A stretch of DNA of 64,000 bases from Ancylostoma caninum (GCA_037903475.1 JBAJFG010000111.1:1798001-1862000); one strand, 5' to 3'; counted from the first letter of the stretch, positions 27,632 to 39,054 are shown. The notes: generated by a model from the letters alone, not told the origin. Made by a program: numbers and translations.

Positions 27632-30600
27632 TTAAAAGAGCATGAGAAGCAAAGAAATGAAAGATATGAAGAGGGTTTCGCCACTGGCAAATTTGCTGGC
27701 TGGGGGACGAGACATGGTTCGTGGAACGGAATTCTGGCTGCGTTCGCCTTCTTCCTGAAGAAAATAAAGCATCTGAGCTTAGCACCGCTAATACATGTAA
27801 GCTGTTGACTCATGTGTTGAGCGAAGACATGCAAAGAAACGCCTCCAACGCCTCACCTGCTGCTTCTTCGTGGCCCTTGGACGTGAATCCTCGACGCCAC
27901 TGACCAAATGGTGGAAATTGCACAGATGACTGTCGCATATGCAGTGCTTGCTCAGTGGATCACTCGCATTTTTCAGGTACTCCGTGGTGCAGCCTAATGC
28001 GACTTTCTGGAAGAGACGGTCATTAGTAAAGTACGGTTGGTAAGTCATAGCCGGTTCCTGCTGAACTGTCATAGCCGGTTCCTGCTGAACTAATTGCTAT
28101 GCTAGGATAGCTAGCCCTTACATTGTCGTCGTCAACTTTCAGGCAACCGGCCAAAAGTTCATATCGAGGACGAGTTGTTCCAACGAACTCATCGTGTTCC
28201 GAGTAGTCATGCTTGAAGTCGACACTTTCGAGCACAATTTCGGACGTTGTCAGAGAAATGAAGCAGAATTGCCCTTCGCACGTGGTCGACCTGAAGATAT
28301 ACATAACTTTCGCTGTACTGCATAATTACTGTGTTGATATACATAGTAGTAAAAATCTGCCTCGATATAGTAACAAAAACAACTATGGTTGGATAACTTG
28401 TTAAATGGATATACTGGGAAGTAAATATTCGATTTTGAACACGTCGACATTTCGTATGTTCGGAAAAGTGAGGGCAACACAACTCTGAAGGAAGAACAGA
28501 GCGCTTAATAGATCATTATTCGGCCCTTGATAGTCCATACTAATCAGAATTACTTGTAAATCAGACATACTAAATTATACTACCCAGGAGTTAGTTAGCC
28601 GAATCCACCTACTTTTTGAAAACTTCCTGTCCAAAAGGCTTGGTCGACTTATGGCTGAGACTGTAGCAGTAGTTCTGCTCGTCTTGACGTCTATCGATCA
28701 CTTTTTTCACCTGAAAATAGAAGTAACAATACCCGTAACAAACAACGTATTATTGCAGTAAATCTCATTTCCGCTGCCTAATTAGCTAGAGATCCAAATG
28801 TGCTCTGCGAAATACTGACTTTGTACTAAAACATAGGGGTTTTGCTCAGGAAAAGTGGCTGTTAAAGCCTTTATAGGACACATTTTTGGGAAACAACTCC
28901 TAAAAAACACGAAAACGACAAAATTAGTCATCTACAGTCCGGTCCGGCAGCCACTGCAAATGGGCGCCGGCGGGCGCCGGCCGCCGCCACCCTCCGGCGC
29001 CACGGTATTAATGAGCTATGAATCACTCGAGCTTGGGAGGAAGCGAAGAAAAATACAATTCTAGTCCATAGTAGACAGGATAGATAAGCGTAACCCTATG
29101 CTTAAGAATTGGTCTAAGGCTTAGGCTTAGGCTTCATAGGAGTGTCCCCACTCAACTCCCTTTTCACCTAAACTTCTAGGATAAACTACGATAAGTGTAA
29201 GTATGAGTAATAGTGGACACCATTTGTACGTCGCATCGCGTGCGCGCACAGCTCAGTGGGTTGAGCGAATGATCGACGTTGTGGTGGTCAAGGGATCGAA
29301 TCCTGCCCTGTGCCTCCCTTTTGCAAATAGATATAGTATGCTGCTTACGACTGCTGCAGTTACCTAACAAACTCCAACATAAAAAGTAGCCCGGATGGCT
29401 CAGTGGTTTGAGTGGCAGATTGCAATCTGTCCCTATCGCTGGTTCCACTCCGTTGGAGATCCAGAGTTAAGTATCGCAGTGTTTGGGGTTCACTGCTTGG
29501 AACGTCCCCCGTGATCTCCTTCGGGTAGTCCAGGAAGGCATCCGGCAACGTTTTGCATAAATTTCGAAGATAAACTACGATAAATGTAAGTGTAAGTAGT
29601 AGTGGAAAACTCTTTCGAGGATAAATTACGATAAGCGTAAGTGTAAGTAATAGTAATAGTGTAAGTAATAGTGAAAAACCACTTTTTCAAAGTTGAGGGA
29701 AACCGGGAGAGAGTAACTCCGCCGTAAAGGACTGCTCCACGAAAGATAAATGACAGCGGTAGAACTACTTCGCAATGGATATGGAACAATTTATACGGAT
29801 TTCAATTATTTCTGAGGATCCCGAATTGGATGAGCTTTATTATTCAGATGGGATAACTGAAGTACTGTGTCCATCTACAGAAGAATAACGGCCATTTTTG
29901 TATTCGCGAAGCAGTGTACTATAGCAGAAAATGGAAGAGTTGGCTTCGCTTATTGTGTATTCAGAAATCTTTCCCCATGAAAATCACAAAAATGAAAAAA
30001 CGTGAAAGTTGTGAAAATGGTCCCCTGCTTTATAGCCTTAACATATCCACTGCACTCTGTCTACTATGGACTAAAATTGTATTTTTCTTCGCTTTCTCCC
30101 AAGCTCGAGTGATTTATAGCTCATTAATACCGGGGCGCCCATTTGCAGTGGCTGCCGGACCCGACTGCAGCATCCTACAAGTATTCTGGGATACAGGAAA
30201 AAGCCAAGCTGTTGGAAATTCACCTGAATGAGGAAATGAACCACTAGACGTTACCTTAGGTTGGCGAGAATAATATTTGTAGATGAAATGATGAAAGCCA
30301 AATTTAATCCATAGGTTTCTAGGAAAAAGCGTCATTACTGACTGCTTCATTTTTTTTTGCATTTTTTTACACTCCCTGCTCATTTATTATGCATTTTCAT
30401 CCATCATCATTTACGTATTCGTCCACGATAATAATATTTGTTCACTTCCTAGAAGAAAACTATTCCGTTCGACTTTTGTCAACCTAATAATACATCGCTC
30501 AAGGAATAAACAGGAGTAGCATCATAGCCCGGGAAGAAGTGCGGTTCCTTGATCTAGGAGACGCTGACAAAAACAAAAAATATTCCATCGAACTTAGATA

Positions 30601-33600
30601 CATTAGAAGAGGTACGTAAACATCCTAAAATTTTATGATCAAGTGACTGCTACAGGAGACATCTGCGAATCTTGACCAATGCAGGATATACGGAATTTCA
30701 AAACTTGTTCGGGGTTGAAGAGTTTTTGAGGACCACCCTGATTTTCTTCTAATCAGATGCTCTATATACGTATGTATAAAGTTTAATGAGTACATAAATA
30801 AAATCCTCGCAATGACTCACATCAGAACTCTATAGAAGGCGATTCTAAATAATTTACCCAAGACGAGAATCATTCTCTATGAGTAATATGCAGCTGTTGA
30901 AAGCTAGTAGGTTTGCAGCAAAATGTAATACCCCGGGGGTTGTTGTTGTTTCTAATGCGAAGAGCAGACGACTAGTGACGCTCGTGGAGATTGTTTCTCC
31001 TTGAAAGGAGGCTTTTAAACGATTAACTGAGAAATCCCTTACTCAACACCTACACGGTCTTACCTATGTAATAAACATATGTATACATAAGCTGGATGGT
31101 AGGAGTTATAATAAGATATATTGTGGAATTTCTAGGTGTATGAGTTCCAGAAGAAAAGAGTCAAAAAGAATCAATCGTGAAATTTTAAAGGATTTACATA
31201 AAAGCCTCTTGATGAAAGAGACTTCAAAAAGAAACCTTCAAGGCTTTATGCTCTCGATATCGTCTTTTTCTTCCTATCTTCACTTGGGATTCCAATAAAA
31301 AGGCTTAGTTTTCACTTCAAAGCTCGCCTGTGGGACTTGTAGTCATAATACAGAGGTTTCGCCCACCTCCATGGACTCACGCGGATTTCCCACAGAAAAC
31401 ATGTTAGCAGAAAACAGTATGATCCAAGAAGTAGCCAATTTTTTTGCTTTGTATTAAGGAGAATCAATTTTTCATTCAGCTGTCCTGTTCTTCTTACTAC
31501 CTCCACTCCTCACAGTGACAAAGCTTAAAATTCGTTCTGTCACAGACTGCTTCGTATTCCAAAGAAGAACAAGGCGACAATTCGCTTACTGCAGTAAGTA
31601 CAGAAGTACGTGGACTGTGATAACAACAATTTGTTTTGGAATGGTATCCTCTTCCTCCAAACTCTCAAAATCACATCAATTCTTTGACCAGTGAACATAG
31701 GAACATACGAAACTATAGTATGAAACTTATATGTAAATTAGATTTACACAATGATGAAGGATTCGATTTCATAGCTGGCTTTTGTGAGAAGACAGCAGCA
31801 TCGGGTGTTTATAACGGTGACGTCATCTGCACCATTTATGCACTAGGTACTTCGTCTAAAAAATTTATGCAAGAGCCGAAATTTGTCACATGCCTCATTA
31901 TTTCATAACTTTTTTCTTTTCTCTTGTTTTTTTTAGTCCTTCCCCGCCTATCATCCTCTCATTTCTATCGTCTTCTCTTGTTCCTTTTTATCCTTTTCTT
32001 TTTTCTCTAGTCTCCTTTTTTGCCGAAGAGCATCAGAGGGAGCAGCCTATTGGGGTTCGCATAAAGGGAAAGGCGAAACGAGTCACAATTCCCACTTTTT
32101 TGGTGCATTTTTTATTTTTATTATATTGGTTCTATTTTTTTACATAATCATGTAACCTTTTTCCTTATTTATTGTGTACTTTAATCCCATTGCTAATGAG
32201 ATTAAAACTACTTCTTTGTTGCAGGCTTAAGCTTTTCTCCTACTTGGATATTAAGAGCAAAGCTCTTTCTTCAGGAGAATTATCTACATGATTTTACCTG
32301 GAAGTTTCTTGTTTTATTCAGTTCGTTACACAGGCCCGACGGTTGGGTACATGTGCATCCATTCATGACTGTTGCTGGAGTGGCTTCGTATCTGTGAATA
32401 AGGGATTATGGAATTACAGAAGCTTCACAAAATGAAAATCACTGAGCTAAGAAACCTTTCTTGTCGAAAAAAAAAAAAAGCTTTTTGTGATAAGCATGGA
32501 GGGAATATAAAAAAACAGTGGCAGATTGTGGCAGATAGTATACTAGATAACAATAACTATAGTGATATCAAACTAGCAGCGAAAAGACAATTCTAACCTG
32601 GCGCATATAAGGGATCCTTGGTAGTCCAAGTAGTTCTCCATGCGCAGGAAAGACTGCAGTCGCGGAAATCCGAGTCCACAACCCTGAACGCTCGGCATTA
32701 GTACGGCCATTTCTTCTACTATCCTTTTAGTTGTGAGAAAAATTAGAAAGAATCCATGCCGAAACCGAAACAAAGTCATACTTACAAGTACAATAGAGCC
32801 AAAAATCCCAAATTTAAAGATTTGTGCCTCTTCATGAGTTTCGCTCGCATTGCGCTCAAAGATCCAGAAGATATGGAGAAAGAGCAAGGAAAACCTTGAG
32901 AGCAAACTTGTTCCAAAAATTTCCAAGTGCTTCTTGTGAGAGCTTTGGAAATCTTCTCAAAAAGTCAGTAATTTTCCAGAATGGCTGGAAATTACGGCTT
33001 TCAAACCTAAGTGCTGTTTTTTTTTTTCGGGACGATTTCAATGTTCAAAGGATATGAATGTTCTAAAAAAACCAAAAACTTCATTATTATGCAAAGCAGT
33101 GCTAAAACTAGAGAAGATTCTCGGGGCAAGAAAAAATCGAAATCTTGATTTTTTCTTATACCCTTTCTTAGTTTTTAACCCTGTTCGCCCTCCTTCTAGT
33201 GGATTACATGTACTCTCTCTTCATCCCTTTCATTCCAGCTTGATTCTACTTACTTTGGCGCTTAAAACTCCATACTAAAAGGTGCTGAGCATGTGTCCTC
33301 AAAGCAATAGAATGAGCTAGCTTCTGCATCAGGACCTGATGGCTTTCCTCTGAACATTCACTACCATATTTGAAGACATTTCAGGAGGAGAAACACTCAA
33401 AATGCAGAAACCAGGCCATCTATTTGTGTTACATTGTCAATTGTTTCCCCCTAAAGTGATTGACATTTCCTCTTCCAGTGATTGACTGAGTCCAGAAAAA
33501 CAAATAAACCAACTTTTGTTCAATTTATTTGCATCTGCATTTTGAAGAGGCGGTAAAGCTATGCTGAAGTCATCACAGCTGTTCTCATCGGAAAGGTGGT

Positions 33601-36600
33601 AACTAAACTTCGAAGGCAGGTTTCAAGGAGAGCTGGATTCATGTATATAACTTCTCCATCTTAATCATTCTACATTAGTTCCACATTCTATATTACCAGA
33701 CAATCCGAATAGCTTTATAGACATCGATATCTGAATTCATCATCGTTGACTACATGAACTAAACATTCAACTCAGCAGATTTGATAGAAATTTTAAACAA
33801 TCATTATTTGAACGGATCGAGTTTTGAGCTAGAGGGGAAACCAAATTTCAGAGGAACCTATAGAAATGAAGGTTTCCAAATTCTTGCCTATTCGAAAACA
33901 ATGGGAAATTTAATGGATTTTCCGACTATTTGATGGAGTATGTCGGCAAAGCCGGGTTCATTATTCAACGAGCCACGTGGAAATTTACAACTTTTCCCGT
34001 ATTATTTTGGTCCCGAGACTCCACTTTCAACACCTCGCTCCGTAATATCTCCGGAAAAATAACCAATAGTTGCCGGTATGTGCTGTTACGGTTTTCTTAA
34101 TTCATCTTCAGAAATAATTGTTGAAAAGTAGAAGTTGGATAGGTAGAGATTTTTTTGTTAGATTCAATTTTTTTCTTTGTTTTTCAAACAAGGATGAGTT
34201 TAGAGTCGGAAGAGGGAAGGATTCGAGTGACACCTGGAGTCGCATGGATTTTCGTTTATACCTGTTCGACACCGTCAAAGTCTACAACACAGTAGTTTCC
34301 TCGACATTTTCGTAGACAGTTGTCGCTAGGACATCGCTCGCCTTGCCGTTCCGAGCATGCGCAGCATTCCACGGTTGGTAGGCGATTTGTCATGTAGTTA
34401 TTCATCTTAAAAACATGATTTTATTTAGTTCATCTAAAATTTATACCAATCCGAGAACTGTCTGCTCCCGTCTTCTTCGGCCTCATGGGAATCCATTTTT
34501 TTGGAATTGTAATGTTCTATACACTCACAAGTGATTGCTTTCAAACCTATCGCTCGCTTACCAACAGAACAATAATGAAACACGCATTATCCAGCGATGA
34601 TTGTGTGAAAGATTCAAAAACGAGCGCATTGCTCATATCATAAAAACGGGGCTTGAAGTCCCTCAAGGGGACGTGGTTTCGAAAAACAAGCGCATACTAA
34701 CAAATAGTAATGCAGTATTGCGCATAACAGGGGATGTGTGGATTGGAACGCCAATCCCGAACTCTCTTGATTGCACCTTATTGGAGTGTATGACTCGCTG
34801 CGAATCTAATTCTGTCGCATCCGTCCAGGAAACCTCGACCGATGAGCCAAGACCAAAAGTCGATTGCACTAGCCAATTTAGAACAATGGCATGCGTGGCT
34901 AAACGCACCGGAACTACTCGAGGATAGGTTATTGCCTGGAACCTGATCATAGATCATTCCGAGTTCTACCGGGGGCTTGGGATTGGGAAGTTCTACAGGC
35001 CTAAAGAGACCACATGACCCTGTAGGACATTATCTCCTCCTGCAGATTCTTCTATATAAATCCTTCTATACATATAAATCCTGGTAACGCCGTTAATTTT
35101 TCTAGAAAATTCAATTTCAGCGTACGTACATAGATGTAGTGGAGGTTGTGGTTTGACTCATCTTGGTTACGACATAAAGTATTACTACTTTCAAACAGAG
35201 AAAATTACTATTTTCAAGCCAAATAACTCCTATTTTATCTTTTCTCCTTTACAAAAGCAGACATTGGAGCAGCCAAGACTTTTTCCACCTACATTTCACG
35301 CCTTAATTTTACTTGCTAAGCTTTAAGTGGTATCGAACATCTACGCATCACTGTATCCAGGAAGTAAACCCAGGCTTACCTTGTGCCTCGTGTTGCACTC
35401 ATTCTCGTCACAGAAACAATGAAGTGTTTCGTAGTTACTGGCATACTGGCAACCTTTTTGTCCACCTGGTATGTCTGTCATGCAGCCTTTCTAAAATTAA
35501 TTGGTTAAGGATGACAGGGCAATGATATATTTCCTGAATTCAACGGTTTTAATTAGAAAATAGTGGTTACACCTGCATGATGGCTGTTTTTTCCTCAGAG
35601 AATATTTCGATCTTTGCAAAGCAGGCGTCTCCAGTGCACATGTCTTCTGGCTTCGACAGGCAGTCGCACGCAATCGGATCAACCTACAAAGTGAGTTTCT
35701 CTTGTGATTCCAGGAGTAAGCAGAGAATTCCGTTCTACTTTTCATAAAAATTTCACTTCTGAGCATGTTTTCAGAGACTTAATGAGATTCTCCGAGTTAC
35801 CAAAGGATAGCGCTCATCAAAATTCTCTTACCCAGAATCAAAAAAGCTCGAAAATTTCGCAATTTCGGTGACCCCCGAGAGTGGGTTGCCCAATTTTTAA
35901 ATATATCGGAGCGAGCTTTCAGGATGACGCTGCAAGAACTGTATGAGATTTTTGTAGTATTTGTGTGAGGAAGATTGCTAGTATCCAAACTTCTTTGTGT
36001 TTCAAAATTTACTAGTGAACTTGGAGATTCAGTATCCTGAAACGGAAAAACGCAAAATATCAATTGAATACCAAACTTGAGAACTGAGGTTGCTGCGGCA
36101 TTAGCTATAATTGAGGGCCCAATTCTCCAATTCTCATTTGTGCTTCAAATATTTCTCATGAAAAACAGCAGATTTGCCAAATTATGATCCTTTATGTAAA
36201 CATAGGAGATGTGCTACTAGCGTCATGTTACTTCAGAATCTTACCATAATTATATTTTTGCTTTCCTAATATTTTGATGTACCCCCTCAATATACATAGG
36301 GTTGAGATGCCTGAGTACCTTTTTTGGACCATAGCTTTTTCTTCAGGCCAGTGCAGTTCAATGCAGTTCACGTGGATTTTCCCAGACATCAGTTCTTCGT
36401 GTAGAATCGGATTTGAAAGTGTTAATGGGAGAGCATAAAACACCTCGATCAAATTTTGCTGCTTGCAAACAATGATCATTGAGACCTTTAATTAAAAACA
36501 AAACCACTTAGCCATAGGGCAATTACCGTAATAATCACCGTAATCTCGTTACGTGCCGTTGCAAATGCGACGTGTTTTTATGCGCGTCTGTCTGGGGCGA

Positions 36601-37626
36601 TTCTCAGGGGATCGGAAGTCGCCCTTGAATGCTACAAGCGACATGTACAGGAAGAAAAAAAGCGATGTTGCACTTCAATTGTATTTGAAGACAAAGGGGG
36701 CAATCTCCTTCAATCATACCGCTCATTTTGCATTTAAAAAAGTACTGTAGATTTGCTAGTTATAACAGAAGTCCTGGTGGGCAAAGTGATGTGTCATGCT
36801 TGGCTAGATCCTCTCTATTTTTCTTTCCCCGTCTTCTTCTCTCTAACTCAGGCGCGTCTGATTGAGGAAACCTCTGGTTCCATTTGTGAGGAAGGCAACA
36901 TGGTCAACTAAGACATACTGTTTCATTTAATTATATATTATAGAATATAGAATAATTATATATCATAGAATATAGAAAATATAGAAATCTAGAAAAGAAT
37001 TATATTATAGAATTATAGAGAATAAGACTTTTCACAGAAAAAAATAAAACATTCCGGATTCTTCCGCCGTATGAGCATGTATAAATAGAAGCATATGAAA
37101 TATAAAAGGTACAGAATTTGCGACTTGAAAAACATCCAAATAAACGTTCATTCAGGTTCACGTTCACTTTATATATTTTTTAGAATAAAGGAGCAGAAAA
37201 AAATTTTTTCGATAGTGGCAACGTGTGTACCCAGGAAATCAATTTTCTATTTTCTCAGCAAATGTTTACCGTGGAGGGAGTCTTGGTGTTAATTTTTTCT
37301 TGAATCTAAAGATAAATTCATCGTATAGTTGTTATGTCATGATCCTAATTCTTCTTTTTTTTAACTCACAATCCTATTTTACTAGTTTGATTGTGTTTGT
37401 CTTCATGTATTTGTTCTCTAATCCATGTAGTAAAGGTTAAATCAAAAGCATGGGAAGAAATAATAGCAGAAATTTTCTTCATTTTCTTAACTTGATTACC
37501 CCCTGGATCTATAAGGAATTTCTGTACCTTTGTTCCTTGAAGGGTGGAGCAGTGTGATAGGCAAGAGTGACATTTGACCTTTCCGAGGACGTAAGTTGGA
37601 AGAAGCAACAGAAGGATCCACATCAT
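27632..37626 (-). CDS. Secreted, probably GPI-anchored protein with three tandem three-finger (Ly6-like) domains
   Basis: Ten exons (minus) join in phase to 378 residues: 37626-37528, 35683-35573, 35490-35380, 34405-34262, 32683-32598, 32391-32298, 28710-28613, 28290-28122, 28006-27905 and 27754-27632 (stop TAA). Residues 1-15 are a signal peptide (MMWILLLLLPTYVLG). Domain 1 (about 19-103) runs from CHSCLSHC through CDC, MCTGDACF and KGC to HCFCDENECN. Domain 2 (about 121-206) has CCACS, CRGNYC, QGCG and GCTCTQPSGLCN. Domain 3 (about 228-334) has YCYS, TTCEGQFCF, AGC, LGC and HCICDSHLCN. Each closes with the C-x-C-(n)-CN signature of the Ly6/uPAR/activin-receptor fold. A Ser/Pro linker then ends in a hydrophobic tail (LFISFISLLLMLF) with no basic residues, typical of GPI signals. 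Such proteins modulate receptors or bind ligands at the surface. The domain-3 exons could be a separate gene, but they lack their own signal peptide and domain 2 lacks its own terminus. A longer version of the penultimate exon (to 27857, KKQQ before GTGAGG) adds 16 residues. Confidence 0.83.
27905..28121 (-). repeat. Perfect 24-bp tandem duplication in an intron
   Basis: Within this exon-plus-intron interval, positions 28044-28067 and 28068-28091 are identical 24-bp units beginning GTCATAGCCGG. They lie in the 115-bp intron between the last two exons of three-finger domain 3. The copies have not diverged, so the duplication is recent or polymorphic. Confidence 0.8.
28935..29079 (+). repeat. 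Left terminal inverted repeat of copy 1
   Basis: Very GC-rich outer part containing repeated GGCGCC, then an AT-rich part with GAGCTATGAATCACTCGAGC. It pairs with 30056-30167 over its length, except for a ~30-bp segment between GGCGCC motifs that is missing from the right arm. Confidence 0.85.
29242..29315 (+). repeat. tRNA-like module 1 of copy 1 (pol III A and B boxes)
   Basis: A-box-like CAGCTCAGTGGG at 29249-29260 and B-box-like GGATCGAATCC at 29293-29303, spaced 44 bp start to start. The flanking CGCACA and TGTGCC partly pair like an acceptor stem. No good anticodon arm is seen, so this is a tRNA relic or SINE head rather than a working tRNA gene. Confidence 0.65.
29388..29458 (+). repeat. 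tRNA-like module 2 of copy 1 (pol III A and B boxes)
   Basis: A-box-like TGGCTCAGTGGT at 29396-29407 and B-box-like GGTTCCACTCC at 29441-29451, 45 bp start to start. The central CAGATTGCAATCTG can form a hairpin in the position of an anticodon arm. The 3' end does not complement GCCCGGA, so there is no complete acceptor stem. Confidence 0.65.
30056..30167 (-). repeat. Right terminal inverted repeat of copy 1
   Basis: Reverse complement of the left arm. It lacks the segment between two GGCGCC motifs that is present both in the left arm and in the right arm of copy 2, consistent with deletion by recombination between the short direct repeats. Confidence 0.85.
31312..31479 (-). other. Possible alternative terminal exon with a membrane segment, inside the three-finger gene
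   Basis: An open stretch on the minus strand after an acceptor-like GGACAG, in phase 0 with the exon ending at 32298. It encodes a hydrophobic segment (WLLLGSYCFLLTCFLW), then a basic tail ending RALK and a stop. An internal GTGAGT after ATCCGC (phase 0) could instead splice it onward. It has no ATG, so it cannot be a first exon. It could give a shorter, transmembrane form with two domains. The acceptor is weak. Confidence 0.3.
36930..37022. repeat. AT-rich degenerate tandem repeat
   Basis: Repeats of TATAGAATATAGAA-like units with TTATATAT interruptions, in the first intron of the three-finger gene. Low-complexity sequence with no other signal. Confidence 0.7.
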
Positions 37627-37912
37627 GTTTCCTGGAAACTCTTAGTTGTGAGTCCTACTCATTCCCTGGACTGTAATGATAACAAAGCGATCCAGGATGC
37701 AATTTCAAATAAAAATGGAATACGTGCTAGTAAACTGTTAAATTCCAGTGATGTTTGATATCTTCAAGAGCACAGAAATCTCATTTTTCATGGCATAGAC
37801 ACAAACAATTAATGTAATATGAGAATGGAGCTCAAGGAGCAACAATTTGCAAGGATTTACTGCCATTGTGCAGGAATCTCTCGGGGAAGTGGTTTAACCA
37901 TGATTTCCTTAC

Positions 37913-37988
37913 CGTTAATGCACAAGATTAGGGACGTGGCAGCAGTTAGGGTTACTGAATCCAGCCTAAGAACGTCAGGGAGCATAGC
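37913..37988 (-). other. Possible upstream exon of the three-finger gene
   Basis: Bounded by CTTTCTTAG and a GTAAGG donor. It carries an ATG at 37985 and 24 codons with a hydrophobic stretch (TLTAATSLILCIN). Its phase-1 end fits an acceptor at 37632 (TTTCCAG), five bases before the chosen ATG, and would add 26 residues. It may be a 5' UTR exon, or the 37632 acceptor may be a spliced-leader site. Confidence 0.4.
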
Positions 37989-38440
37989 CTAAGAAAGGAG
38001 CATGGAATATGAGAATACTGATCGGCTAGGATTACTGCGGCACAATTTTATGACAGAGCTCTTTCAACTAGTACTAATCCTGTATTTTATACGTGGTTTT
38101 AACATAGAAACTGAGCTGACGTAATAATTGGAAGAGATAGACTAATGACGCACTTCCCAATAAAAACGAAATGCCATCACTGAGCGTGTAAATCTGTTTA
38201 GCATAAGCGAGCCTATTTGAAGTCGTTGGAGAGTGATAATTTACTGACGGCCAATCATCAAATGCGGGAAAATCATCAGGAGGGCGCTGCTATGAATGAG
38301 AGTGAGTTACGTGTTCTAATTAGAATACCTTTGTACAAGCAAATTTCTGAAGAACCTGGAAAGATTCGAGCAAAGTGAGTAAAGAGGCCATAAAAGGCTA
38401 GGGCAAGGTGCGTCGAGATCTTAATCGCAATCGGCGGTCA

Positions 38441-38454
38441 CCCCCCCCCCCCCC
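38441..38454 (+). repeat. Homopolymer C tract
   Basis: Fourteen consecutive C. Similar runs occur at 38882-38893 (12), 45509-45523 (15) and 54218-54227 (10), and an 11-base G run at 12833-12843. They are striking in otherwise AT-rich sequence. Confidence 0.9.
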
Positions 38455-39054
38455 TCTCCAATACATCTACTGCACTCCGAGAAGATTGCTGGATCATAAA
38501 TCGTTGGTGATCTTGGAGAAGGACAATTTTTTCCAGTCCTGGATTCGTAGCATAGATGGTGTATTCCGAGCAAATCCCGTGATGGAAACTATACGTAGGA
38601 CCGAATATTGCATTTTATTTATATATTTATTTGTTAGGATGCGACCTATAAGACAATCACTGAAAAATCAACATAACAATTAGAACAGACATGACCATGA
38701 GCATAAAATTAAGGGACCCTATAACCTGAGTGAGATTTTGCCATTCTTTGTTTGAAAGAGGCCAAGGATCTGATGACCCCCCTGGTCCTAATCAGAAAAA
38801 TAAAAGCCGAATCGGCTGCAAAGGTAGAGAATTTAGCCCTGACCGTGAGTTTTATGGTGAAGGTAAATTTTTCTCTCCCCTCCCCCCCCCCCCGCGACTG
38901 ATTGACGGTGTTAATATAAAAACTTATGAAAAATTAATTCCGCACTTTCTACTTAATCATTTATGTACCATGCATTTTTAAATACATATAAACTTATTTG
39001 AAGACCGAAAATCGAATCTCGAGTAATTCTGTGGTTTGGATGTTCGAAATAAAG

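Larger units (their letters stand above)
28935..30167. mobile_element. Non-autonomous element with long terminal inverted repeats and two tRNA-like modules (copy 1)
   Basis: About 1.23 kb inside the 3.6-kb intron of the three-finger gene. The ends are inverted repeats: 28935-29079 matches the reverse complement of 30056-30167, sharing the outer block GGCAGCCACTGCAAATGGGC and the inner block ending at GTCTAC. It encodes no transposase; the open frames inside are translations of repeats. The interior carries a telomere-like TTAGGC pair near 29108-29131, several tandem copies of a block containing AAACTACGATAAGTGTAAG, and two tRNA-like modules. I could not identify a target-site duplication. A second copy lies at 46909-48079 with very similar internal sequence. 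It could be a foldback/MITE element that captured SINE sequence, or a SINE nested in a MITE. Confidence 0.8.

Noticed and set aside
28693..28768. Apparent signal peptide (MRFTAIIRCLLRVLLLLFSG) on the minus strand just before three-finger domain 3
   Set aside because: The hydrophobic run is the polypyrimidine tract of the acceptor TTCTATTTTCAG, the frame does not match the domain-3 frame, and it stops within 25 codons. The exon is better joined to the upstream domains.
29242..29458. Functional tRNA genes
   Set aside because: A and B boxes are present, but no full acceptor stem or normal anticodon arm can be drawn.
29490..29789. Open frames with YTYTYRSLSSK-like repeats in both element copies
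   Set aside because: They translate the tandem AAGTGTAAGTAATAG-type repeats of the element. There is no transposase-like motif.
32408..33278. Plus-strand Lys-rich frames in the three-finger intron
   Set aside because: They arise from A-rich intron sequence antisense to the gene.
35797..36063. Minus-strand frame (DTESPSSLVNFE and on) as an exon of the three-finger gene
   Set aside because: It has a good acceptor, but its phase does not fit the neighbouring Cys-rich exons, which already join in phase without it.
36228..36479. Minus-strand frame with IHVNCIELHWPEEKAM as another exon
   Set aside because: It ends in phase 2, which would break the frame of the next Cys-rich exon, and it shows no three-finger pattern.
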